Below, piece by piece: positions 25,908 through 35,011 of a DNA stretch of 36,759 nucleotides. Source of the stretch: Saccharothrix sp. S26. Lineage in GTDB: Bacteria > Actinomycetota > Actinomycetes > Mycobacteriales > Pseudonocardiaceae. The DNA is taken from positions 1 to 36,759 of the forward strand of contig NZ_JAJUWT010000041.1 in assembly GCF_021390395.1 (NCBI RefSeq), given 5' to 3'. The translations under genes were made by a program, and so were the position numbers. Every line of letters begins with the position of its first letter. Position 1 is the stretch's first letter. The notes beneath the pieces were generated by a model. The model searched no databases, was not told the origin of the DNA, and saw nothing but the letters and a program-made list of their open reading frames with translations.

Positions 25908-28262
25908 GTGTCCGAGGTCGCCGGCGTGCGGGAGGAGCGGCCGTCGGGGCTGACCTCGGCGGAGGTCGCGCGGCGCGTCGCCGACGGGCGGACGAACGCC
26001 GTGCGGTCGCGCACCAGCCGCGGCACGGGCCAGATCGTCCGGGCGAACGTCATCACCCCGTTCAACGGGCTGCTGACCGCGTTGTTCGGAGTCGTCCTGG
26101 CCACCGGGCGCTGGCAGAACGGCCTGTTCGGGCTGGTGGTGGTCGCCAACACGGCGATCGGGGTGGTGCAGGAGCTGCGCGCCAAGCGCACCCTCGACCG
26201 GCTCGCCGTGCTCAACGCGCCCCGCGCCCGGGTGACGCGCGACGGGGTGACCTCCGAGGTCGACGTCGGCGACGTGGTGGCCGACGACCTGATCGGCCTG
26301 CGCACCGGCGACCAGGTCGTCGCCGACGGCGAGGTTACCGCGGCCGACGGCCTCGAAGTGGACGAGTCGCTGCTGACCGGCGAGTCCGACCCCGTGCACA
26401 AGGCCGTCGGCGACGAGGTGCGGTCCGGGTCGATCGTGGTCGCGGGCTCCGGCCGGTTCCGGGCCACGGCGGTCGGCGCGGACGCCTACACGACCCGGCT
26501 CACCGCCGAGGCCCGCCGGTTCACCGTCGTGCGGTCGGAGCTGGTCGCGGGCACGAACAAGCTGCTGCGGTGGATCTCGCTGATGATGCTCGTGGTCGGT
26601 CCGCTGCTGCTGTGGAGCCAACTGCGCAGCCCCGACACCGACGACTGGCAGGAGGCGATGACCGGCGCGGTCGCGGCGCTGGTCGGCATGGTCCCCGAAG
26701 GGCTGGTGCTGCTGACCAGCCTGGCGTTCATGATCGCCGCGGTGACCCTCGCGCGCGAGCAGACCCTGGTGCAGGAGCTGCCCGCGGTGGAGGTGCTGGC
26801 CCGGGTGGACGTCGTCTGCCTCGACAAGACCGGCACGCTCACGCACGGCGACATCGTGTTCGACCGGCTCGTCGCGGACGGCCCGCACGACGACCTGCAC
26901 GAGGCCCTGGCGCTGCTGGCCACGGCGCCCGACGTGAACGCCACCTCCGCCGCGCTGGCCGAGCGGTTCACCTCCGCCACCTGGCGGCGCACCGGCGGCG
27001 TGCCGTTCTCGTCGAGCCGCAAGTGGTCCTCGGTGGACACCGACGGCCACGGCACGTGGGTGCTGGGCGCGCCGGAGATGGTGTTCCCCCGCGGCGGGCC
27101 GCTGTCCGACCCGGCCGCCGACCTCGCCGCTCGGGGCAACCGCGTGCTCGTCCTCGCCCGCGCCGACTCCCCCGGCGACGGCACGGCGCTGCCCGCCGGC
27201 CTCACCGCCCGCGGGCTGGTCGTGCTCGCCGAACGGGTCCGCGACGACGCCGCCGACACGCTGCGGTACTTCGCCGAGCAGGGCGTGGCGCTGCGGGTGA
27301 TCTCCGGCGACAACCCGCGCACGGTCGGCGCGGTGGCGGTGGCGGTCGGCGTGCCCGGCATCTCGGCGGCGGACGAGGCGGTGGACGCCCGCACGTTGCC
27401 CGAGGATCCCGAGGCGCTGGCCGACGTGCTGGAGACCTCCGCCGTGTACGGCCGCGTCACGCCGCAGCAGAAGCGGGCGATGGTGGGCGCGTTGCGGCGG
27501 CGCGGGCACGTCGTGGCGATGACCGGCGACGGCGTGAACGACGCGATGGCGCTCAAGGACGCCGACATCGGCGTGGCGATGGGCAACGGCGCGGCCGCGA
27601 CCAGGGCGGTGGCCCAGCTCGTGCTGCTGGACAGCCGGTTCGCGCACCTGCCGGACGTGGTCGCGGAGGGTCGGCGGGTGATCGCCAACATCGAGCGCGC
27701 GGCGAACCTGTTCCTGGTGAAGAACGCGTACTCGCTGGTGCTGGCGCTGGTCGTGCTGGTCAGCGGCATCGCCTACCCGCTCGCGCCGATCCAGCTCACC
27801 ATGATCTCGGCGTTGACCATCGGCATCCCGGGTTTCGTGCTCGCCCTGGGGCCCAACCGACGCCGTTACGTGCCCGGTTTCCTGGGCCGGGTGCTGCGGC
27901 TGGCCGCGCCCACGGGCGTGGTGATCGGGCTGGCCGCGTTCGGGGGCGACCTGGCGATCCGTGCGCTCGACCCGACCGGAGGACGGGCGGGCGGCCAGAC
28001 CGTGGCGACGGTGGTGGTGCTGGTGGCGTCGCTGTGGACGTTGTCGGTGCTCGCACGGCCGTTGGCGGGGTGGAAGGTGGCGTTGCTGGCGGGCCTGGCG
28101 TCGGCGGCGGTGGTGATCCTGGCGGTGCCCGTGCTGGCGAGGGACGTGTTCCTGCTGGACGTGACGCCGCAGCGGCTGCTGGTGGGGCTGGCGGTCGGCG
28201 CGGTGGCGGCCGGGTTGGTGGAGCTGGTCGGCCGCTTCGTGCCGCGCCCGGCCCACGACTGA
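25908..28262 (+). CDS. ctpE: CtpE-like P-type cation ATPase
   Basis: A 784-residue P-type ATPase. The actuator loop has DESLLTGESDPV, the phosphorylation site is DKTGTLTH, and the hinge is TGDGVNDAMALKDADIGVAMG. The transmembrane motif MVPEGLVLLTSLAF, which holds the conserved ion-site Pro-Glu-Gly-Leu, and the N-terminal GQIVRANVITPFN match mycobacterial CtpE, a calcium-uptake-linked ATPase, and the length is nearly the same. It should move a cation, probably Ca2+, across the cytoplasmic membrane. GTG 25908 has GGGAGG five bases upstream. The gene stands alone, convergent with the DinB-like gene 10 bp away. Confidence 0.85.
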   Translation: MSEVAGVREERPSGLTSAEVARRVADGRTNAVRSRTSRGTGQIVRANVITPFNGLLTALFGVVLATGRWQNGLFGLVVVANTAIGVVQELRAKRTLDRLAVLNAPRARVTRDGVTSEVDVGDVVADDLIGLRTGDQVVADGEVTAADGLEVDESLLTGESDPVHKAVGDEVRSGSIVVAGSGRFRATAVGADAYTTRLTAEARRFTVVRSELVAGTNKLLRWISLMMLVVGPLLLWSQLRSPDTDDWQEAMTGAVAALVGMVPEGLVLLTSLAFMIAAVTLAREQTLVQELPAVEVLARVDVVCLDKTGTLTHGDIVFDRLVADGPHDDLHEALALLATAPDVNATSAALAERFTSATWRRTGGVPFSSSRKWSSVDTDGHGTWVLGAPEMVFPRGGPLSDPAADLAARGNRVLVLARADSPGDGTALPAGLTARGLVVLAERVRDDAADTLRYFAEQGVALRVISGDNPRTVGAVAVAVGVPGISAADEAVDARTLPEDPEALADVLETSAVYGRVTPQQKRAMVGALRRRGHVVAMTGDGVNDAMALKDADIGVAMGNGAAATRAVAQLVLLDSRFAHLPDVVAEGRRVIANIERAANLFLVKNAYSLVLALVVLVSGIAYPLAPIQLTMISALTIGIPGFVLALGPNRRRYVPGFLGRVLRLAAPTGVVIGLAAFGGDLAIRALDPTGGRAGGQTVATVVVLVASLWTLSVLARPLAGWKVALLAGLASAAVVILAVPVLARDVFLLDVTPQRLLVGLAVGAVAAGLVELVGRFVPRPAHD

Positions 28263-28272
28263 CCTGCCGCGC

Positions 28273-28779
28273 TCACGCGCCGACCGTGCCGTCGATGCCT
28301 TCGCGCAGGAGGTCGGCGTGGCCGTTGTGCCGGGCGTACTCGTGGATCAGGTGGAGCATGACCAGGCGCAGCGAGACGTCCTCGCCCCAGCGCTCGTGGT
28401 GGCCGGTGACGTCGAGCGACTCGGCCTCGCGCTCGATGCGGCGGGAGTGCTCGACCTCCTCCTGCCAGGCCGCGAACGCCTCGGACCTGGTGGCGGCGGA
28501 GGCGTCGTAGGCGACCTGGAAGTCGCCGTCGGGCGACCACACCAGCGGGACGTCCTCGTGGTTGATCACCCGGCGGAACCACGTGCGCTCCACCTCGGCC
28601 ATGTGCCGGACCAGGCCCAGCAGGGTGAGGGTGGACGGCGGCATGGAGCGTTGGCGCAGCTCCTCGGTGGACAGGCCGTCGCACTTCAGGGCCAGGGTGG
28701 CGCGGTGGTAGTCGAGGAAGGCGCGCAGCGTCTCCCGTTCGTCGCCGCGCAGCGGTGGGCCGATCCGTTCGGTGGTCAC
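28273..28779 (-). CDS. DinB-like (DUF664) four-helix protein
   Basis: A 168-residue protein of the DinB/YfiT-like group: LRAFLDYHRATLALKCDGL, the first histidine-bearing helix GLVRHMAEVERTWFRRV, and the C-terminal HLIHEYARHNGHADLLRE. The His residues form the metal site of the family. Some members are mycothiol- or bacillithiol-dependent transferases; the exact role here is unknown. GTG 28779 gives the family length and follows AGGA; a longer in-frame start at 28959 adds only a Pro/Gly-rich non-conserved stretch. Confidence 0.85.
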   Translation of the reverse strand: MTTERIGPPLRGDERETLRAFLDYHRATLALKCDGLSTEELRQRSMPPSTLTLLGLVRHMAEVERTWFRRVINHEDVPLVWSPDGDFQVAYDASAATRSEAFAAWQEEVEHSRRIEREAESLDVTGHHERWGEDVSLRLVMLHLIHEYARHNGHADLLREGIDGTVGA

Positions 28780-29167
28780 GGTGGTGATCCTGCCCGGCGG
28801 CCCGGGGTGGGTGCCACGGACCCGCTCGTGCCCCGGATCGCCGGCCGACGTGGTGCCGCCGGTGCCGGCCGGGTTTCGGCCGGGTTCGGAGTCGACGGTC
28901 GGGCCGGGACTGACTACCTTGGGCGGGCACCACGGGTCGCTGACGGAGGAGGAGCACATCCGCTGCTGAACACGATCGGGTGATCATGGCCGGGACATGT
29001 ACGGAAACACTGTTCTCGTACCTCGGTTGGAATGACGGAGCGCCGACCAGCCCCGCTCCATCACCACAAGGGCCGCCCGACCGCGGCCCGGCATAGCATC
29101 ACGACGGCCGCGCGTTCGGCCGCCAGGGGGTGCCGACGACCGCGGCGACCGGGACGGGAGGCGACGA
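28780..29167. other. Intergenic region upstream of the helicase
   Basis: Divergent space between the DinB-like and helicase genes. I see no gene. A GGAGGAGG stretch at about 28945 resembles a ribosome binding site, but no standard start follows before an in-frame stop. TAGCAT at about 29093 is a weak -10 candidate for the helicase. Confidence 0.4.
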
Positions 29168-32100
29168 GTGGAGCACGGGTCGCCGGTGGTGGACACCTCG
29201 GTCGCCGGAGTCGTGGAAGCCAGGTGGGGCGTCCGCCCGGAGCCCGCGATCGCCCGGTACGCCGAGCCGGGCTGGCAGCTCTCCCCGCTCCCGATCGACC
29301 GCCGGTGCCCGAAGTGCGACGGCGAACTCCACGGCCTGTACCGCGCCCACCCCGACCGCGGCCGGCAACAGCTCCAGGCCGCCGTGGCCTGCCCCACGTG
29401 CCCCGCGTCGTTCACGCTGCGGGAGCTCAAGCTCGCCCAACGCTCCGTCCTGGGCGACCTGCGCCCGGACGCCGTCTCCCGCCGCCTCGCCGAAGACGCC
29501 CAACTGGACGCCCTGGCCCGCCAGTCCCGCGCCACCCGCCCACCCACCACCCCGACCCCCGCCGCCGCTGCGCCTGCTGCCACCACCCCCGCCGCCGCTG
29601 CGCCTGCTGCCACCACCCCCGCCGCCGCTGCGCCTGCTGCCGCTGCCCCCGCCGCCGCTGCGCCTGCCGCCGCCGCGCGGGGTGCCGAGGCCGACGTGCC
29701 CGAGATCGCGCCGGACCTGCCGTTGGAGCCCGGTTCGCGGCGGCGGGTCGTGGCGGATTCGGGGTCGGCCGGGCGCGGGCCAACAGGGCGCGGGTCGCGG
29801 CGGCCCGGGTCCAGGGTCGGTGCGGATTCGGGGATGCCGGCCGGGGCGCGGGGTGGGGTGGGGTCGCGGGGTGGGCCCGGGGGTGGCGAGCCGGCGGTCG
29901 GGGCGAACGCGGCGGAAGCGGGGGTGGAGTCGCAGGTCTCAGCGGCGGAAACCGCGGGTCGTGGGCCAGCGGAGGCCGAGGGGTCGGCGGTGGCGCGGCC
30001 GGTGAGGCGGGTTTCCACGGTCGCGATGGCGGCTCGGATCCGGTCGATCCTCAGCGGTTCGGAGGTGGCGTCGGCGGCTCGGGTGGCGTCGGCGCCCGTG
30101 TTGCCGCCGGCGGTGGCGGCGCGGGAGTCGCGGCCCGTGTGGTGGTGCAAGACGGTCGACCCCGGGTTCGATGTGCCCGAGGTGCCGACCGGGGTGGACG
30201 CGCGAGTCGTTTTGCCCGCTTTGTCCGAATTTGACGCGGTGCGGGAACGGCTGGCCGCAGCAGGGGTGCCGTTCCGGGCCGTTCGGCACTGGCTGGAGCA
30301 GGAGGAAGTGTCCGCGACCGCCGCCACCGCCTGGCTGTCCGACGTCGGCGGCGTGGTGCCGGAGCGGTGCGAGTCGGTGGTCGGCGAGGGTGCGCGGGCG
30401 GCTCGGCTGGCCTTCGAGATGGTGTGGGACCTGCACGAACCGGTCGACGCCGACACCGTCCCCGACCCCGTCCCGGTCGAGCGGTTCGTGCCCGCCGACT
30501 GGGCGCGGTTCCTGCCCTTCCCCGTCCTCAACCCCGCCCAGGCCCAGGCGGCACCCCACCTGGTGGACGGCGACTCCCACCTGTTGATCACCGCGCCGAC
30601 CGGCGCGGGCAAGACGGCGATGGGCATGCTGGCCGTGCTGAAGGCGATCCTGCACGAGGGCCGCAAGGCCGCCTGGCTCGTACCCCAACGCTCCCTCACC
30701 GACGAGCTCGACCGCGAACTGGAGAGCTGGCGCACCGAGGGCCTGCGCGTCGAACGCCTCTCCGGCGAGTACGCCGTGGACGTCGAAGCCGTCAAAGCGG
30801 CCGACCTCTGGGTCGCCACCACGGAGAAGTTCGAGGCGATCTGCCGCGCCGGCTCCCTGCAGGCCGCGCTGGGCGAAGTCGGCTGCCTGGTCGTGGACGA
30901 GATCCACCTGCTCGGCAGCCCCCATCGCGGCGCGCTGCTGGAAGCCCTGCTGGCCCGGGTGCGCGGCACCGACTCGCCGGTCCGGATCGTCGGGCTCTCG
31001 GCAACCGTGTCCAACGCCGCCGAGGTCGCCGAATGGCTGGAAGCCGACCTCGTGGCCACGACCTGGCGGCCCTCGAAGGTCACCTGGCAGCTGCCGACGA
31101 TCCCGGCCGCCTCCGGCTTCACCGCGAACAACCGGCTGCGGGAACAGGTCGTGCTCGACCTGACCCACCGCCACACCGCCGAGGGCGGCAGCGTGCTGGT
31201 GTTCTGCGGCTCCAAGCGCAACGTCCGCTCCACCGCGATGGCGATCGCCGCCGACCGGGGCGCGCCCGTGCACACCGTCGCCGCCGACGACGTCGACGGA
31301 CTCACCAAGGCGTGCGCGGAGGTCGGCGTCCGCCTGCACTACGCCGACTACGAGCACAAGCACGCCGCCGAACGCGCCTTCCGCGCCCGTGAGGCGGACG
31401 TCCTGGTCGCCACGTCCACCGTCGCGGCGGGTGTGAACCTGCCCGCGCGGGCGGTGATCGTCCGGGACGTCGGCATCGGCGGCGAGCCGATCGACACGTC
31501 CACCGTGTTGCAGATGTTCGGCCGGGCCGGACGCGTCGGCGCGGGCGAGACGGAGGGCTGGTCGTACCTGATCGTCGACGAGACCCAGCGCGCGGACTGG
31601 CAGACCCGGCTGGTGGCCGGGTACTCGGTCTACTCGCGGATCCGCGACTCGCTGCCCGACCACGTGCTGGCCGAGGTGCTCCAGGGTCGGATCGGCACGG
31701 TGGACGACGCGCAGGCGTGGTGGGTCGAGACGTTGGCGCACGCGCAGGGTGACGACGACGTGGAGCCGGTGCAGGAGGCCGTGTCGTTCCTGGTGGACGA
31801 GGGCCACCTGACCGCGGTCGACGGCAGGCTGGCGATCACCGAGCTGGGCCGGTTGACCGCGCGGATGATGGTGTCGACCCACACCGGGCACCGGTTGCGC
31901 CGCACGCTCGGCCTGCTGCCCGTGCCGCACGACCCGGACGAGGCGGAGAACGCGCTCAGCCTCGTGCTGTCGGTCGCGGTGCGGGACCTGGCGGGCATCC
32001 CGGTGCCGGAACCGGTGCGGCCGGCCGTGGCCACGGTGATCAAGGCGGGCGGCAGGACGTCGCAGATCACGAACACGACGTCGGTCAAGGGCCTGGGCTC

Positions 32101-32836
32101 GCAGACGACCACCGCGCCCGGCGACCTGGCGTGGGCGGCGCTGCTGCTCGCGGCACGCTCGCCGCACCTGTTCGACGGCAAGCGGCGGGTGGCGGGCGGC
32201 ATCCCGATGTCGACCCTGCACCCGGTGTACGAGCAGGCGCCGAGGTTCCTGGCGTGGCTGGCCGCGCAGGGCGTGCTGGGCACCGTGCACCCGTGGATCG
32301 CCGTGGTGGCCGCCGACCTGGACCACCGCGTCCGCTGGCGTGCGCTCGCGCCGGGCCGGGGCGCGGGCCGGTTGCTGTGGATGTGCGAGGAGATGGCGAC
32401 CCGCGCCCACCTCCGGGAGGTGGTGCCGGACCTGTGGCGCTCGGCGGTCGCCCGGGGTGTCCGCGCCCCGGACTGGCCGCCGGGGCGTTCCCCGGCGGGC
32501 TGCGTTCTCGACCACGCCGGCTACACGGCGCTGCTGCGCGAACGCACCACCAACCACACCCTGGCCGCGCACGCCGACAACGCCACCGTCACCGGCGGCA
32601 CGGGCGCTTCCGCGATCGCCTGGCGCGGCCGGACCTGGACCGCGCCGACCACCTCCGCCACGATCGCGTACCCGCCGTCGGAAGAGGACGACAACGAGAC
32701 CGGGGTGGCCGTCTTCACCCGCCGCGGCGACTACCGCGCCACGGGCTGGCTCGCCGCCTACACCGGCCTCACCACCGAGCCCGCCCCCACCCCGGCACCA
32801 CCGAGGCGCCCTCGCCGGGGCTTGGGCGTTCGATGA
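29168..32836 (+). CDS. Large Ski2-like DEAD/DEAH-box helicase with N-terminal zinc ribbon
   Basis: A 1222-residue protein; GTG 29168 follows GGGAGG. The N-terminus has two CxxC pairs (Cys47/50, Cys75/78), a probable zinc ribbon, then a low-complexity Ala/Pro/Thr linker with a 10-residue repeat and a poorly conserved region to about residue 300. Helicase domain 1 has Walker A APTGAGKTAMG (about 476), Walker B VDEIHLLG (about 577) and motif III GLSATVSN; domain 2 has TSTVAAGVNLPARAVI and QMFGRAGRVG. Motif spellings match the Ski2-like SF2 group (Hel308/Brr2/Ski2), which unwinds RNA or DNA 3' to 5'. The C-terminal 400 residues continue with a winged-helix-like part. The stop overlaps the next start as ATGA. 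Function is unknown; RNA surveillance, repair or defence are possible. Confidence 0.85.
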   Translation: MEHGSPVVDTSVAGVVEARWGVRPEPAIARYAEPGWQLSPLPIDRRCPKCDGELHGLYRAHPDRGRQQLQAAVACPTCPASFTLRELKLAQRSVLGDLRPDAVSRRLAEDAQLDALARQSRATRPPTTPTPAAAAPAATTPAAAAPAATTPAAAAPAAAAPAAAAPAAAARGAEADVPEIAPDLPLEPGSRRRVVADSGSAGRGPTGRGSRRPGSRVGADSGMPAGARGGVGSRGGPGGGEPAVGANAAEAGVESQVSAAETAGRGPAEAEGSAVARPVRRVSTVAMAARIRSILSGSEVASAARVASAPVLPPAVAARESRPVWWCKTVDPGFDVPEVPTGVDARVVLPALSEFDAVRERLAAAGVPFRAVRHWLEQEEVSATAATAWLSDVGGVVPERCESVVGEGARAARLAFEMVWDLHEPVDADTVPDPVPVERFVPADWARFLPFPVLNPAQAQAAPHLVDGDSHLLITAPTGAGKTAMGMLAVLKAILHEGRKAAWLVPQRSLTDELDRELESWRTEGLRVERLSGEYAVDVEAVKAADLWVATTEKFEAICRAGSLQAALGEVGCLVVDEIHLLGSPHRGALLEALLARVRGTDSPVRIVGLSATVSNAAEVAEWLEADLVATTWRPSKVTWQLPTIPAASGFTANNRLREQVVLDLTHRHTAEGGSVLVFCGSKRNVRSTAMAIAADRGAPVHTVAADDVDGLTKACAEVGVRLHYADYEHKHAAERAFRAREADVLVATSTVAAGVNLPARAVIVRDVGIGGEPIDTSTVLQMFGRAGRVGAGETEGWSYLIVDETQRADWQTRLVAGYSVYSRIRDSLPDHVLAEVLQGRIGTVDDAQAWWVETLAHAQGDDDVEPVQEAVSFLVDEGHLTAVDGRLAITELGRLTARMMVSTHTGHRLRRTLGLLPVPHDPDEAENALSLVLSVAVRDLAGIPVPEPVRPAVATVIKAGGRTSQITNTTSVKGLGSQTTTAPGDLAWAALLLAARSPHLFDGKRRVAGGIPMSTLHPVYEQAPRFLAWLAAQGVLGTVHPWIAVVAADLDHRVRWRALAPGRGAGRLLWMCEEMATRAHLREVVPDLWRSAVARGVRAPDWPPGRSPAGCVLDHAGYTALLRERTTNHTLAAHADNATVTGGTGASAIAWRGRTWTAPTTSATIAYPPSEEDDNETGVAVFTRRGDYRATGWLAAYTGLTTEPAPTPAPPRRPRRGLGVR
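29561..29680 (+). repeat. Four 30-nt tandem repeats in the helicase linker
   Basis: Units start at 29561, 29591, 29621 and 29651, each opening GCCGCCGCTGCGCCTGC. They encode AAAAPAATTP or AAAAPAAAAP, an Ala/Pro/Thr linker between the zinc ribbon and the helicase core. Units 1 and 2 are identical, so the array is young or prone to slippage. Confidence 0.9.
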
Positions 32837-33447
32837 GCTATCCACCGGAACCCTGGGTGCTGCACGGCCGGGCGTGTGTGGCGGTGTGGTTGGTGCGGGC
32901 GGCGGCGGTGCCGGGGTTGCCGGTGCGGGTGGTGACGGTGTTCGGGTGGGCGGTGGTCGGGGTGGCGTTCGTGGACTACCGGCCGCCCGGGATGGCCTAC
33001 CACGAGGTGGTGGCGGCCGTGGTGGTGCGGGACGGGTGGCGGGTCGGGGTGTCGATCCCGCGCATCTGGGTGGACAGCCCGGCGTCACAGGCGGGTGGGC
33101 GGGAGCTGTGGGGCATCCCGAAGCAGCGGGCCGGGTTCGACTGGGGTCCGGGGTGGGTCGCCTCGGCCCGGGACGACCGCGGGCCCATCGCCTCGGTCCG
33201 GGCGCGGCCGTCCCGGTTCGGGGTGCGGCTGCCGGTGGCGGGGTCGACGTGGCAGGCGTTCGGCGCCGGCCTGGCCCGCACGCCCCTGCGCGCCACGGGC
33301 CGCGTCACGCCGGTCCGCGCCGCCTGGCACATCGACCCGAAGGGCCCGCTGGCCTGGCTGCTCCCCCGCCGGCCGCTGCTCAGCCTCGCCGTGCGCGGCC
33401 TGCGGCTGACGTTCGGGCCGCGCCACCGCTGGACGAGTGATGCATAA
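32833..33447 (+). CDS. Acetoacetate decarboxylase family protein
   Basis: A 204-residue protein beginning MSYPPEPWVLHGRACVAVWL. The central GGRELWGIPKQRAGFDW matches the acetoacetate decarboxylase segment that carries the Schiff-base Lys (here in IPKQ). It is shorter than the classical enzyme (about 245 aa). ATG 32833 overlaps the helicase stop, so translation is coupled, which is an odd pairing of a helicase and a small-molecule fold. Family members include decarboxylases, cyclases/dehydratases and lipocalin-like binding proteins; many actinomycete homologues are annotated only by family. The C-terminus stops 6 bp before an IS remnant. Confidence 0.75.
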   Translation: MSYPPEPWVLHGRACVAVWLVRAAAVPGLPVRVVTVFGWAVVGVAFVDYRPPGMAYHEVVAAVVVRDGWRVGVSIPRIWVDSPASQAGGRELWGIPKQRAGFDWGPGWVASARDDRGPIASVRARPSRFGVRLPVAGSTWQAFGAGLARTPLRATGRVTPVRAAWHIDPKGPLAWLLPRRPLLSLAVRGLRLTFGPRHRWTSDA

Positions 33448-33453
33448 CTCGGT

Positions 33454-33926
33454 TCAGTTGTCGTAGGCGGTCGGGGACCGGGTGACGGGCCGGCCGGTGG
33501 CCCGGTTGTGCCAGATGGCGGCGGTCAGGGCCAGGAGGCGTTGGGCGATGCGGCCCGCCGGGATGCGGGGTCCGGTTGTCCCCGGAACCAGCGCGAGTGG
33601 GAGCGGCAGAAGCCGTACTTCGCCCAGCCGCCCCGTTCCGAGCGCTTCACGGTCGGGCAGGGAGCGGCCGCATTCGACCGGGGTGGAGTCGACGATCCAG
33701 GTGGTGTCGCTCCCTGGGTCGGTGTCGGCCGCACCAGGCGCATGACCTGCTTGACCAGGGGTAACGCGCTGCGCAGGCGGCGGTTGTAGCCGGAGTGGCC
33801 GGGCAGGTACCGGAACGCGCCGGGCATCCGGACGGGCAGGAACCGCAGCCACCGGGCCTCCGAGGTGAACCCCAGCAGCGCCTGAGCGACTGCCAGGGTG
33901 ACCAGTGCGGACCTCCCCGGAGGCAT
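33454..33926 (-). pseudogene. IS982-like transposase remnant, copy 1 (frameshifted, internal deletion)
   Basis: Reading 3' to 5' across two frames gives LAVAQALLGFTSEARWLRFL, FRYLPGHSGYNRRLR, then TTWIVDSTPVECGRS, VKRSERGGWAKYGFCRSHSR, and the C-terminal end RLLALTAAIWHNRATG and TAYDN. This is the order of an IS982-family DDE transposase, with the DSTPV catalytic segment. At least two frame changes are needed, the N-terminal 40-50 codons are gone, and about 90 codons between SHSR and RLLALTAA are missing. The missing middle is the part kept in the second copy at 36.4 kb. It cannot make an active transposase. Confidence 0.8.
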
Positions 33927-33941
33927 ACACCGACAACACGG

Positions 33942-34604
33942 TCACTGCGGGCGCGGCCGGGTCCTGGGATCCGCGGGGCTGCGCCAGACCGGTTGGAGAT
34001 GAGGTCCGCCCGGCAGGGTTATCGGGTCGCCGAGCCGCGGGAGCCCGACGCGCTCGTACAGCGCCAGGCTTCTCGGCGAGGTCGCCTCGGCGTAGAAGCC
34101 GACGGCGTTGGCGTCGCACCAGGACGCGAAGCCCGCCATCAGTTCCCGGCCCCTGCCCTGGCCCTGCGCTTCGGGCCTGGTGCCGATATAGGTGCAGTAG
34201 AGGTGGGGTGGCAGGCCGCGACGGCGTTGCCCCAACAGCCGCGTCAGCGTTCCCACGGCCTCGGACCGGTCACGTAGCCCCGGACGGTCGAGGGCGTTGT
34301 CCTCGGCGGATTCGCCGTGCCAGCCGGGTGGGTACGCCAGGTAGGCGCACTCGTAGTCGGGTGAGACCATCACGAGTCCACCGTGGCCGGCGGTCGACTC
34401 GACGATCGCCTCGAGGAACTCCGCCGAGCGGCGCGGGCGTGTTGCCGGGTCCGGGAAGAGCCACGCGAACAGCGGGTCCTCGCGGAACGCGGACGTCAGG
34501 GTTGCCGCCACCCGGGAGTGTTCATCACCGGCGGCTCGCCTCAGTGGCAGTCCTGGTTCGCGTTCCGCGCCGCTCCTGGGTTCACCGCGGCGATTCGCGC
34601 CCAT
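33942..34604 (-). CDS. GNAT-family N-acetyltransferase
   Basis: A 220-residue GNAT protein. The acetyl-CoA loop is RPEAQGQGRGRELM, preceded by beta-4 LYCTYIGT and followed by FYAEATSPRSLALYERVGL, the usual motif B region. The N-terminal part has SAFREDPLFAWLFPD, common in actinomycete GNATs. ATG 34604 is preferred because it lies just before the conserved part; a GTG at 34691 is possible. Its 3' end is 16 bp from the IS remnant, so the last residues (RTRPRPQ) may be altered. Substrate unknown. Confidence 0.8.
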   Translation of the reverse strand: MGANRRGEPRSGAEREPGLPLRRAAGDEHSRVAATLTSAFREDPLFAWLFPDPATRPRRSAEFLEAIVESTAGHGGLVMVSPDYECAYLAYPPGWHGESAEDNALDRPGLRDRSEAVGTLTRLLGQRRRGLPPHLYCTYIGTRPEAQGQGRGRELMAGFASWCDANAVGFYAEATSPRSLALYERVGLPRLGDPITLPGGPHLQPVWRSPADPRTRPRPQ

Positions 34605-35011
34605 GTCGGGGAAGATGCCCGGCAACGGGGTGACCAAACTCCGGCACCGGTCCACGAGCAGGATTAGGTCCGAACGTGTACTCGTCGACACGGCCGGACG
34701 TGGTCTCGTGCCCGAGGAGCTCGCCGGGAACGGCCGGCGGACGTACCGTCACTGCACTCCCAGATCGCGCCGCCTCCGACCGCGCCGGGAGCGGATCATG
34801 GGCACGCTGCGAAGACCTCGCGTCACCCGAGCCGCCGCGCTCCAAGGTTCCGACCTGCACCGACGACTGGACAGGCACCCTTCCGCAGTCGCGACCGGGC
34901 TTCCCGCCGAGGCGGGTACACCGTCCGGCGATCGCTTCGTCGCCACACCGGGCGGTGGGCACCGCGCCGCTCCATGATGGACCTCTGATCGTCGTGGTGG
35001 GGAGTGCGGGC
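34605..35011. other. Divergent intergenic region GNAT/PAP2
   Basis: About 400 bases between divergent starts. Frames run through it on both strands but none has a recognisable family, a good ribosome binding site or a conserved-looking start. It presumably contains both promoters; I cannot place them with confidence. Confidence 0.4.

Noticed and set aside
23273..26467. A 1064-codon frame joining phosphoketolase to upstream sequence
   Set aside because: The conserved phosphoketolase N-terminus starts at 25606; upstream codons are antisense of the CtpE-like gene.
28772..28969. 65-codon plus-strand ORF ending in HIRC, considered as a leader peptide
   Set aside because: It starts antisense to the DinB-like gene, has no ribosome binding site, and no sulfur-assimilation gene follows.
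29561..29680. CRISPR-like short repeats
   Set aside because: The 30-nt units are contiguous without spacers and in frame, coding an Ala/Pro linker of the helicase.
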